A DNA stretch of 39,773 nt from DAOTYH01 sp034435015 (lineage in GTDB: Bacteria; Chloroflexota; Anaerolineae; Aggregatilineales; UBA3940): the NCBI GenBank assembly GCA_034435015.1, contig DAOTYH010000096.1:1-39773 (forward strand), given 5' to 3'. How positions within the stretch are numbered: the first letter of the stretch is position 1; each line of letters opens with the position of its first letter. The notes under the pieces were generated by a model. It did no database searches. It saw nothing but the letters and a program-made list of their open reading frames with translations, and was not told the origin of the DNA. Below, in pieces: positions 16,066 to 23,900 of the stretch. The position numbers and the translations under genes were made by a program.

Positions 16066-16536
16066 ATGGCACAGTCTTTGGAGTACACCATCTATATAAC
16101 AACAGAGGGAGATTATCAGATCGAGGAGGAGGCAATCCGCAAGGCCGCCCGGTGCGCTTTGCAGGTCGCCCATGCCGAGCCTCCACTGGCTCTGACCGTG
16201 ACCTTGACTAGCGCTGAGCGGGTGCGCGAGCTAAACCGGGACTTTGCATGTCTCGACGAGACAACGGATGTGCTGTCCTTTGGGGCGGAGGATGAGCCGT
16301 ATGCAGTTGAGCCGGGCGAGCCGCCCTATATAGGCGATGTGATCATCGCCTATCCGGTGGCACAGGAACAGGCACAGGCGGCGGGACAGAGTGTGCTGGC
16401 TGAGTTACAGATGCTTGCCATTCACGGGGTTCTGCATTTGCTGGGGCATGATCATGCTACGCCAGAGCAGAGAGCTGAGATGTGGGCACTTGAGTCAGCG
16501 GCGATAGATGCTGTGCGTTCGGCGGACGATCTATGA
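16066..16536 (+). CDS. ybeY: Endoribonuclease YbeY (rRNA maturation factor)
   Basis: 156 residues with the family's zinc site H120-x3-H124-x5-H130 in IHGVLHLLGHDH, and the substrate-side segment DETTDVLSFG at 64-73. YbeY is a single-strand endoribonuclease needed for 16S rRNA 3' end maturation and ribosome quality control. The length is normal. Its stop overlaps the dgkA start (ATGA at 16533-16536), so the two are coupled, and it follows pgpH by 54 bp. Confidence 0.95.
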   Translation: MAQSLEYTIYITTEGDYQIEEEAIRKAARCALQVAHAEPPLALTVTLTSAERVRELNRDFACLDETTDVLSFGAEDEPYAVEPGEPPYIGDVIIAYPVAQEQAQAAGQSVLAELQMLAIHGVLHLLGHDHATPEQRAEMWALESAAIDAVRSADDL

Positions 16537-16937
16537 CCCCTGTCAGGCGCAGTTCCAATCGGCTGGACAGCTTCCGCCATGCCTTTGCCGGCTGTTGGTA
16601 TGTGCTGAGAACGCAACGCAACGCATGGATTCATGCTACCATCAGCCTGATGGTGATCGGAGTAGGGCTGTGGCTGCACCTCACACCGGTTGAGTGGGCT
16701 GTCATTGTGCTGGCGATGGGGGGAGTGTGGGCATCTGAGTTCATCAACACAGCGCTGGAAGCAGTAGTTGATCTGGCCAGCCCTGACATTCATCCGCTGG
16801 CAAAGGCAGGTAAAGATGTGGCCGCAGGGGCAGTATTGGTGGGGGCAGGGACGGCCGTCGTGGTCGGGTTGTTGATTCTGGGGCCGCCGCTGTTGGCGCG
16901 GCTGTGGTCTTTCGTTGTACACTGGTGGCATCCATAG
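16533..16937 (+). CDS. dgkA: Diacylglycerol/undecaprenol kinase (DgkA family)
   Basis: 134-residue integral membrane kinase with three hydrophobic helices. The signature EFINTALEAVVDL (residues 69-81) has the two conserved glutamates E69 and E76, and the cytoplasmic KAGKDVAAGAVL segment (91-102) is typical. In Gram-positive-type members the substrate is undecaprenol, feeding peptidoglycan carrier lipid; in enterics it is diacylglycerol. The coupling to ybeY favours the undecaprenol type, but this is inference. The C-terminus ends in a Trp-rich tail (HWWHP). Confidence 0.93.
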   Translation: MTPVRRSSNRLDSFRHAFAGCWYVLRTQRNAWIHATISLMVIGVGLWLHLTPVEWAVIVLAMGGVWASEFINTALEAVVDLASPDIHPLAKAGKDVAAGAVLVGAGTAVVVGLLILGPPLLARLWSFVVHWWHP

Positions 16938-16954
16938 ACTTAAGGAAGCAGGCC

Positions 16955-17890
16955 ATGCGCATATTCGTCACAGGTGCAACAGGACTGGTGGGCCGGGCGC
17001 TCGTGCCTGAGCTGCTCCAGAATGGTCATGAAGTGATCGGGCTGGCCCGTAATGATGCCAATCGGGCTATGCTCCATGCGATGCATGTGTCAGCTTATCC
17101 GAGTCAGGGGCATGATGTGGACGGGCTGACCGAGGCCCTGCGGGGTGTCCATGCCATCATTCATCTGGCAACTGCGTTGCCTACCTCGGACTCAGCCACT
17201 GAAGACGAATGGGCTTACAGCAGTCGGGTAACTGTCGGGCTGTTGCGTAACCTGCTGGAGGCCAGCGAACGGACAGGGGTTCGTGTTGTTGTTTTCCCCA
17301 GCTTCTATGGCGTGTATGGCGATCATGGTAATGAGTGGGTCACAGAGGAAACGCCGCTCTCTCCCGATCAGGCCTCACAGGCATTTGCTGAAGCTGAACG
17401 GATTCTCTCGGAGTCCACTGCCGCCCGCCGGTCTTCAGGGGTTGTACTGCGGATGGGCTTGGTCTATGCGCCGGATGGCATTCACACCAGAGGTCTATTG
17501 TATGCCCTGAAGCGCGGGCAAGCGCCCATTACCCGCTCAGCCCAGATGTTCTGGCCGCAACTCCATGTTCGTGATGCGGCTCAGGCGATCCGGCTGGCCG
17601 TTGAGCATGCGCCTGTCGGGGAGGCGTTCAACATCTGCGATGATGAGCCGGTGCGGCAGGCCCAGCTCTACCGCGATCTGGCAGAATGGATCGGCGGGCC
17701 GCCCCCGCCGTCCAAGGCGACCAGCGAGTTGAGGTCCTATCTGGGGTCTATCAACTTGACATCGCTGTATTCGTCGGTGCGGATGAGCAACCGCAAGGCT
17801 AAGCAGGTGCTTGGGTTTGCCCCTCACTATCCGACATACCGCGAAGGCTACCAAGCGGTCATCCATCAGTTGGCACAAGCAGACCGATAG
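16955..17890 (+). CDS. NAD(P)-dependent epimerase/dehydratase-like protein (extended SDR) with atypical active site
   Basis: 312 residues. The Rossmann motif GATGLVG (7-13) after MRIFVT marks an extended SDR that binds NAD(P). An LAT/ALP segment near residue 70 and the YGVYGDHG segment fit the fold. The expected YxxxK catalytic pair is not found: where PYxxSKxxAE is usual, the protein has ASQAFAEAE, so Tyr and Lys seem replaced. It may be a binding protein, a reductase of unusual mechanism, or a protein on the way to losing activity. I start at ATG 16955 because the Rossmann fold begins there and AAGGA lies upstream. It begins 17 bp after dgkA. Confidence 0.85.
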   Translation: MRIFVTGATGLVGRALVPELLQNGHEVIGLARNDANRAMLHAMHVSAYPSQGHDVDGLTEALRGVHAIIHLATALPTSDSATEDEWAYSSRVTVGLLRNLLEASERTGVRVVVFPSFYGVYGDHGNEWVTEETPLSPDQASQAFAEAERILSESTAARRSSGVVLRMGLVYAPDGIHTRGLLYALKRGQAPITRSAQMFWPQLHVRDAAQAIRLAVEHAPVGEAFNICDDEPVRQAQLYRDLAEWIGGPPPPSKATSELRSYLGSINLTSLYSSVRMSNRKAKQVLGFAPHYPTYREGYQAVIHQLAQADR

Positions 17891-17896
17891 TCAAGA

Positions 17897-17921
17897 GGGG
17901 CGCTCTGTGTCTCTGCGCTCC
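17897..17921. terminator. Hairpin in the convergent gap after the SDR gene
   Basis: A 7-bp stem (17897-17903 with 17915-17921, one G-T pair) with an 11-nt loop lies between the convergent stops of the SDR gene (17890) and the lipoprotein gene (17930). There is no clear T-tract. Confidence 0.35.
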
Positions 17922-17929
17922 CCCCTGCT

Positions 17930-18610
17930 TCATGACTCTGGTATAATGCTCTGCATCATCAGCCGGTAGATCGGTGACAGACGTTGCCACTCGGTCTCAT
18001 CACCTGTGCTGTGTCCTACCAGCAGGACAGCCCGGTCAGGCAGGCCCAGCACGCCGATCAGCAGGCGGTCGCCCAGTATGTCGTACATACCCTCTGTAAA
18101 CCAAGCGGTGTGTCCGTCAGAGGTCAGCAGATGATGCGGGTCTTCGAATGTGCCATCCTCACGGGCGGCTTCCAGTAAGGTGTTCAGCATGGCCTGAGCC
18201 TGCATTCCCGGCACGTATTCTAGATTCCAGTTTGAGGCGCTCGTCGAGTCCACTATGTTGATCTCAGCCCAGCCCAGCCCTGTAACCTCGCGCAGGTCGA
18301 GTTTATGATCGTCGTAGGGAATTGCTTCCCAGTCAGGCGGGTACGAGATGGTCAGGCGGAGTGCCGTCCGGTACGCGATCCAGTCTGGCGGCAAGGTGAG
18401 GGCAGGGGTCAGGGTTAGAGATGGTGTAGAAGCGGCGGCCTGATCCGCCGTCACGTCAGGCATATCGTCCGGTAAGGGAGTGTCTGCCGGCGGAGGCGGC
18501 GTTCCCGCCTCTGCACTGCTGGAGCGTACAGCGGGCAGGTTGCATGAGGTCAGCCAAACAGAGAGGCTGGCGTATATCAGCAGAGTGATCCAGTTGAGGT
18601 GTCTATTCAC
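17930..18610 (-). CDS. Putative lipoprotein of unknown function
   Basis: 226 residues. The N-terminus is a lipoprotein signal: hydrophobic WITLLIYASLSVWLTSC with lipobox LTSC (Cys 23). A Pro/Ala/Asp-rich spacer follows to about residue 70, then a compact domain of about 150 residues starting near LRLTISYPPDWEAI, a pattern seen in PsbP/DUF1795-like lipoproteins. The start is GTG at 18610, three bases after the stop of the selenoprotein-like gene, so the two form one unit. It may support or be served by the redox protein, but no direct sign of that exists. The function is not recognised. Confidence 0.75.
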   Translation of the reverse strand: MNRHLNWITLLIYASLSVWLTSCNLPAVRSSSAEAGTPPPPADTPLPDDMPDVTADQAAASTPSLTLTPALTLPPDWIAYRTALRLTISYPPDWEAIPYDDHKLDLREVTGLGWAEINIVDSTSASNWNLEYVPGMQAQAMLNTLLEAAREDGTFEDPHHLLTSDGHTAWFTEGMYDILGDRLLIGVLGLPDRAVLLVGHSTGDETEWQRLSPIYRLMMQSIIPES

Positions 18611-18613
18611 TTG

Positions 18614-19195
18614 TTAATCCCATCCCCATGGCTGGATGAAATCCTCCGGCTCGACACCCAGCGCATCAGCGACGCGGGTGATGTAGTTGAAATAGCCGAT
18701 GATTTGTACGGCGTCATGGATAGCCCGGTCAGTCAGGCCGTGCACGCGCAGCGTCTCAAGATCAGCAGGGGACATTTCATGCTGGCGATGGGTCAGCTTG
18801 GCGGCGAAAGCACACAGCGCCCGATCTGTATCGGTCAGCGGTGCGGAACGCCAGTCACGCACCAATGCATGGACAAAAGCATCAGCCTGAGCGGGGTCGT
18901 CAGTCACTTTACCGACCTCAACACGGAGGTCGTGGGCGTGGGACTGGGTTCAGTAAACACAGCCTGCTTCGGCGGCCACTACGGTCGCCAGCATCTCGCG
19001 CTGGACGCGTGTCAGCGGCGACTCGCCCATCATGAGGGTAGTATAGAAGCGAATGCTGTCACGCAGAACCGGCGGGTTGAGGCTCATGATGTGGACGATG
19101 TGCCATACCCGTCCAGCACGGGCGATGGCCTCATCGAAAAGCTGTTTGAGCAGACCGCTGGCCTTCTCAATCGGGATTTGTTCGATCCACGGCAT
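18614..19195 (-). CDS. AhpD-like/peroxidase-related selenoprotein (in-frame TGA read as selenocysteine)
   Basis: One 193-codon frame of the carboxymuconolactone decarboxylase/AhpD superfamily, interrupted only by TGA at 18950-18952 (codon 82). Before it is QREMLATVVAAEAGCVY; after it TQSHAHDLR and on to the usual family ending (YFNYITRVADALGVE). Reading TGA as Sec gives E67-x11-C79-x2-U82-x3-H86, exactly the AhpD active-site pattern with the second Cys replaced by Sec. AhpD proteins use this CxxC as a thiol redox centre in peroxide reduction, and AhpD-like proteins with CxxU are known from bacterial selenoproteome surveys. A SECIS-like hairpin follows the TGA. The ATG at 19195 has AAGGAG 9 nt upstream and an extended -10 behind it. 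A naive caller would report two short genes. Alternatives are a nonsense mutation or a base error. TGA ends many other genes here, so a recoded genetic code is excluded. Confidence 0.85.
18913..18932 (-). promoter_or_regulatory. Predicted bacterial SECIS element
   Basis: On the minus strand a perfect 7-bp stem CGACCTC/GAGGTCG (18926-18932 with 18913-18919) encloses the 6-nt loop CGTGTT (18920-18925). The loop begins 24 nt after the TGA at 18950-18952, and its second base is G. Bacterial SECIS elements are hairpins just downstream of UGA, inside the coding region, with a G among the first two loop bases; they recruit SelB. All these features are met by eye; no folding program was run. Confidence 0.75.
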
Positions 19196-19232
19196 GGGGG
19201 CAAGCTCCTTGTCATGTTGTCTATGGGAGGTG

Positions 19233-19241
19233 ATTATACCA
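19233..19241 (-). promoter_or_regulatory. Extended -10 promoter of the selenoprotein-like/lipoprotein unit
   Basis: On the minus strand TGGTATAAT is a perfect extended -10 (TGnTATAAT), 38 bp before the ATG at 19195. No good -35 is seen, as is usual for extended -10 promoters. It lies in the 153-bp divergent gap with the ammonia-lyase gene. Confidence 0.6.
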
Positions 19242-19348
19242 GCCTGTGCAGAGGGTGCGATTGTGAGAATCCTTCATGCAATAACCCTGCTGGACTCAGG
19301 GATTAAGATGTGTCCATCTATCCGTTTAACTCTGGAGGGAAACCACAT

Positions 19349-20872
19349 ATGACCATTGTTCTCGACGGCTCCAGCCTGACGATTGAGAAGCTTGTCCGCA
19401 TTGCCCGTGGCGGGGAGAAGGTAGAGCTTCATCCTGAGGCGCTGGAGCGGATCAAAGCCTGCCGCGCCATGCTGGAAGAGAAGATCGAGGCGCACGAGAT
19501 CATGTACGGCGTCAACACCGGCATCGGCGAATTCTCGGAAGTGGTGCTGACCGACGAACAGGTCAAGCAGTTCCAGCGCTACCTGATCTACAATCATGCG
19601 GCAGGCATCGGCGACCCTGCTCCCATCGAGCATGTGCGCGGCGCAATGGCCAGCCGGATCAACGTTCATGCACGGGGGTATTCTGGTTGCCGCCCGGAGA
19701 TCACCCTGACGCTGGTTGAGATGCTGAACAAGGGTGTCACGCCGGTAGTCTGCCAGAAAGGGTCGGTAGGCGCTTGCGGCGACCTGGCCCCTATGTCTCA
19801 GATGGCTTTGTTGCTGATGGGGGAGGGGGAGGCTTTCTATCAAGGACAGCGCCTGCCCGGCAAAGAGGCTATGGAGAGGGCAGGCATCCCTATCCCCGGC
19901 CTGCAAGCGCGTGACGGGCTGGCGGCGATCAATGGCTCAAACTTGATCACAGCCATGAGCGCCCTCCAACTGTACGACATGAATCGCTGGCTGAAGCAGG
20001 CTGAGATCGCCTGTGCTATGACGCTGGAGGCACTCTACGCCAACTTGAAGCCCTACGATACCCGTCTGCACGAACTGCGCGGGTTCAAGGGGGCGGTGCG
20101 GGCGGCAAGAGCGATTCTGAAGTGCATTGAGGGGAGTGATCTGCAAACAGGCAAGCTGAAGATGAAGGTCCAGGATGCCTACTCGATGCGCTCTACCCCG
20201 CAGGTGATCGGGGCGGCTCATGACGCATTGGATTACGCCCGCAGTCAAGTTGAGATCGAACTGAACGCCGTTGCGGACAATCCAATTTTTATGCCTGAAT
20301 ACAAACTCACGCTGACTGGTGCGAACTTTCAGGGGACGCCGGTCAGCCTGCCGATGGACATGGCAGGGGCGGCCATTACGATGGTATGTGTGCTGTCTGA
20401 GCGGCGGCTCAACCGGCTGACTAATCCAGCGTTGAGCATCGGCCTGCCGCCCTTCCTGACACATGAGCCGGGGCTGATGTCGGGTATGATGCTGAGCCAG
20501 TACACGGCAGATACGCTGATTGTTGAGCAACGTATCCTCTCGATGCCTGCCAGCATCCAGTCCATTCCGGCGGCGGCGGATCAAGAGGACTTTGTCTCGA
20601 TGGGCATGAATACTGCCATCAAGAACGGCCAGATTCTTGAAAATGCCTATGGTGTGCTGGGGATCGAGTTCATGGCGGCGGCACAGGCACTTGACTTCCG
20701 CGATTTCAAGTTTGGGCATGGCGTTGAGACGGCCCGTCAGGTCGTCCGCCGGCATGTGGCTCATCTGGATGTTGACCGTCCGTTGCATGCCGATCACAAC
20801 ACCATGCGGGCGTTGGTCAAATCATGCGAGATTCTAGAGGAGGTGGAGAAAGTAGTCGGAAGCCTCGAATAA
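19349..20872 (+). CDS. Histidine ammonia-lyase-like MIO-family enzyme with Ala-Cys-Gly triad
   Basis: 507 residues of the HAL/PAL family, whose members eliminate ammonia from His, Phe or Tyr, or shift the amino group, using an MIO cofactor formed from Ala-Ser-Gly. Here the triad is A142-C143-G144 (GSVGACGDLAP); Cys stands where Pseudomonas HutH has the MIO serine 143. HAL-type features are Y53 (YGVNTGIG), H83 (YNHAAGIG), NGSN near 193, YSMRSTPQV, and QED in ADQEDFVSMG, where HAL has QEDH. The ATG at 19349 has GGAGG 10 nt upstream. No hut genes adjoin it, and it is divergent from the selenoprotein-like gene. It may be a HAL, an aminomutase or an enzyme with a new substrate; I therefore give no symbol. 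Confidence 0.88.
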   Translation: MTIVLDGSSLTIEKLVRIARGGEKVELHPEALERIKACRAMLEEKIEAHEIMYGVNTGIGEFSEVVLTDEQVKQFQRYLIYNHAAGIGDPAPIEHVRGAMASRINVHARGYSGCRPEITLTLVEMLNKGVTPVVCQKGSVGACGDLAPMSQMALLLMGEGEAFYQGQRLPGKEAMERAGIPIPGLQARDGLAAINGSNLITAMSALQLYDMNRWLKQAEIACAMTLEALYANLKPYDTRLHELRGFKGAVRAARAILKCIEGSDLQTGKLKMKVQDAYSMRSTPQVIGAAHDALDYARSQVEIELNAVADNPIFMPEYKLTLTGANFQGTPVSLPMDMAGAAITMVCVLSERRLNRLTNPALSIGLPPFLTHEPGLMSGMMLSQYTADTLIVEQRILSMPASIQSIPAAADQEDFVSMGMNTAIKNGQILENAYGVLGIEFMAAAQALDFRDFKFGHGVETARQVVRRHVAHLDVDRPLHADHNTMRALVKSCEILEEVEKVVGSLE

Positions 20873-20896
20873 ACTCGTAAGAAGGCTTGATCTGGC

Positions 20897-20934
20897 AAAG
20901 GCCGCAACACGGCGTGTTACGGCCTTTGTTTGTT
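20897..20934 (+). terminator. Rho-independent terminator after the ammonia-lyase gene
   Basis: Stem AAAGGCCG/CGGCCTTT (20897-20904 with 20920-20927) contains a second stem AACAC/GTGTT and is followed by GTTTGTT. It stands between convergent genes and may also serve the sensor kinase gene on the other strand. Confidence 0.8.
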
Positions 20935-20938
20935 CCGT

Positions 20939-23900
20939 TCAGCTTCTGTCTGTTGCGGCGGCTTCAAGGGCTACCGGCACAGTATAATGGAAGGTTGTCC
21001 CTGCACCGGGGGCGCTCTCAACCCAGATTTTGCCGCCGTGTGCCTCGATCAGGCTCTTGGTAATGTTCAGCCCTAAACCCGTTCCCTGTGCCATGTTCTT
21101 GGCCCGCTCGGTACGGAAGAACTTGGTGAAGAGCTTGTCCAGCTCCTCTTGGGTCATGCCGATCCCCGTATCAGAGACCCAGTGATGAACCACCGGCTTG
21201 GTCTCGTTTGTGGCCTCATCGGTGACAGTCTCTAAGCGTGCGCCGATGGTAATCCGTCCGCCTTCGGGGGTGTATTTATGGGCGTTGCTGACCAGGTTGG
21301 TGAGCACCTGTACCATGCGGATGTGATCGGCAAAGATGAAAGGCAGATCATCCGGCACCTGCACGATCAGTTCCTGGTTCTTATACTCGATTTGCTCTTC
21401 CAGACTGCGCAATGTCTCGTCAACTACCATCCTGACAGAGAGCGGTGACATATCAAGCCTGAGATGGCCGGTTTCAATGCGGGCCACATCGGACAGATCA
21501 GAGACAAGACGTGTCATCCGGTCAATGTTGGAGCGGATGGTGTTGAGGAACTGAGTCTGCGTGTCGTTGAGCGGCCCTGCCTGACCGCCCCTGAGCAGAT
21601 CGGTGTACCCCCGGATGGAGGTCATGGGGTTCTTAAGCTCATGTGCCACAAAGGAGATGAACTCCGTCTTAGAGCGGTTGGCCTGCTCGATCTCTTCCAA
21701 CAGACGGGCATTCTCAATGGCTACGGCGGCGTGCTCTACCAGACGCTGTGCAAAGTCAAAATCCTGAGGGCTGAACCGATCAGGAGCATCGCTTTCCAAT
21801 ACCAACACGCCGACCGGCTTGTTGGCCCGCATGATTGGAACGGTGATCTGTGTGGCAGGCTCCCCCCTAGAAGCAGGCACAAAGTCGGGGTCATCCCCAA
21901 CATTTTTAGTGAACTCAGCCTTGCCGCTGGAAAGAACGCGCCCCACGATACCTTTGTCGGCGGGGAAAGGTTTCTCTTTATACTGCTCCAAAAAGTCTTC
22001 ACGATAGCCGCTGGCCGCGAGTATCTCAATGCCTGTGCCGTCGGCGGTCAGCATGCCGATAGCCCCCGCTGATGCGCCGGTAGTCCGCAATGCCCACTCA
22101 AGCGTGATGTTGATCACGCGATCCAGTTTGAGTGTGCGGTTGAGTTCGCGGTCAATGCGCTGGAGGTTCTGAAGTTCATCTACGCGGGCACTCAGTTCGG
22201 CGTCGGTGGCCGCCAGCAGACGGGCGTTATCAAGGGCAATAGCCGCCTGGGCGGCAAAGGTAGTCAGCAGAGCGGCATCTTCTTCTTGAAAAGGAGTGCC
22301 GTCCTTTTTGTTGATCACCTCAACTACACCGATACTGCGATCCTGAATGCGGAGCGGCACAGCCAGCAATGACTGAGTCTGGAAGGCTGTCTCCCGATCC
22401 ACTTCGCTGAACCAGCGGCGATCTTTCAGCACATCATTACTGATGACCGGCTCGCCCCGCTCAACTGCCTGCCCCACAATGCCCACTCCCGGCGGCAGTC
22501 GCGTACCAACCAGGTTCTGTGCCCCTCCCTGCACCACACGGAACACCAGCTCGCCGGTGTTCTCATCAACTAGGAACAACGATCCGGCTTCGGTATTGAG
22601 GATGTCAACTGCACTGCGCAGAATACGCACCAGCAGGTTTTCAAGGTCAAGGGTGGAGGATAGTTCCTTGCTGATCTCGTTCAGGGTGGCAAGCTGGCGG
22701 GCGCGCCGTTCAGTCTCGCGGAACAGGCGGGCCTTGTCGAGCGCAGTGGCGGCCTGATCGGCGATGGCCCACAGTATCTTCAGTTGCTCATCAGTGAAGA
22801 TGACACCCTGAATGTAGCTGGCAACGACAATTGCGCCAAGCGTAGTGGTTCCGGCGTTCAACGGGACGCCCATCCACGCATAGTGCCGACTCTGGCCAGG
22901 GCTGATGCCGCGCCGTGTGCACTCGGAAACATAATCCTCCGTGCGGAGCGGACGGCCAGTGCGGATGACCTCTGCCGCTAACCCTTCATTGTCAGGCCAG
23001 TGGATGTTTTCGCGATCCTCACGCCGCTCGTCGCCCTCAATGAAGAGAGCGTAGCTGAGCGTATGACGGTCCGGGTTGTGCAGGACGATGTAGAAGTTGG
23101 TGGTATCAATCAGCCTGCTGGTTTGGGTATAGATCAGCTCCAGCAATACGTCAGGGTCAGTGGTAAAGTTGACTGCCTGTGACACCTGACTGAGCACATC
23201 CAGCTCGCGGACGCGCTGTTCTAGGTCGCTGATGACTTGGGCACGTTCGACTGCCAGAGAGGCTTGTTCTGCCAGAGCCAGAATGAAGCGCAGGTCCTGA
23301 ATACCAAACGGCTCACCAGAACGTTTGTTGCCGACAGCGATCCATCCGGCCAGCCGTTCTTGACCTTGCAGAGGCGCTAGAACCGGTGTGCGTAGAATAG
23401 CCAGCCGGGCATGTTCTTCGATCAGTTCGGGGGGCAGGGGCTTGCTCAGCTCTAGGAAGATGACATCACGGGTGGTGCTAAGCGCATGGACCAAGCCGCT
23501 GTGCGGCTCAAAGCGGATGTCTGTGTCCGGGCGGCTTCCCTCACCGATGGCGATGAAGTCGCCGCTCTGCGGGTCACGCAGAAACACGTAGGTATGGGTA
23601 GGTACCAACGTCTCTCGAATCTGCTGTTTGAGCAGGCGCACCACCTCATTCAGGCCGCTGGCCAACGTCAGGTCGTGGCGGAAGGTGGTTAAGCGTTCCT
23701 CGTATTCACTGCGGGCACGGAAGAAGAAAGAGTCGATCACCTGTTGAAGGCGCTGGCGGAAAGGCTGGAAGACCAGAACCAGCGTGAAGGCCAACAGGCC
23801 AACCATGAGAGGGTTGGTGGCCATCTCCCCTAACGCGGCGGTCGTGAGCAGGCTCAAGCCGGATACCAGCAGGCCGTACCCCACCATAACAATGGCCGCC

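Noticed and set aside
17939..17947. Extended -10 (TGGTATAAT) on the plus strand at the 3' end of the lipoprotein gene
   Set aside because: It would drive only antisense RNA, with no -35 and no gene downstream in that direction. It may be chance or an antisense promoter, but I cannot support a feature.
18614..18907. Stand-alone 97-residue ORF from the GTG at 18907
   Set aside because: It lacks the conserved N-terminal half of the family and is in the same frame as the upstream ORF, with 14 open codons between it and the TGA. It is the C-terminal part of the selenoprotein-like gene.
18950..18952. TGA as a simple frameshift or pseudogene lesion
   Set aside because: There is no change of frame, the TGA falls exactly on the second active-site Cys position, and a SECIS-like hairpin follows. 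A point mutation of TGC/TGT cannot be fully excluded, but is less likely.
19937..20797. 286-codon minus-strand ORF inside the ammonia-lyase gene
   Set aside because: His/Arg/Gln-rich antisense shadow of a conserved gene.
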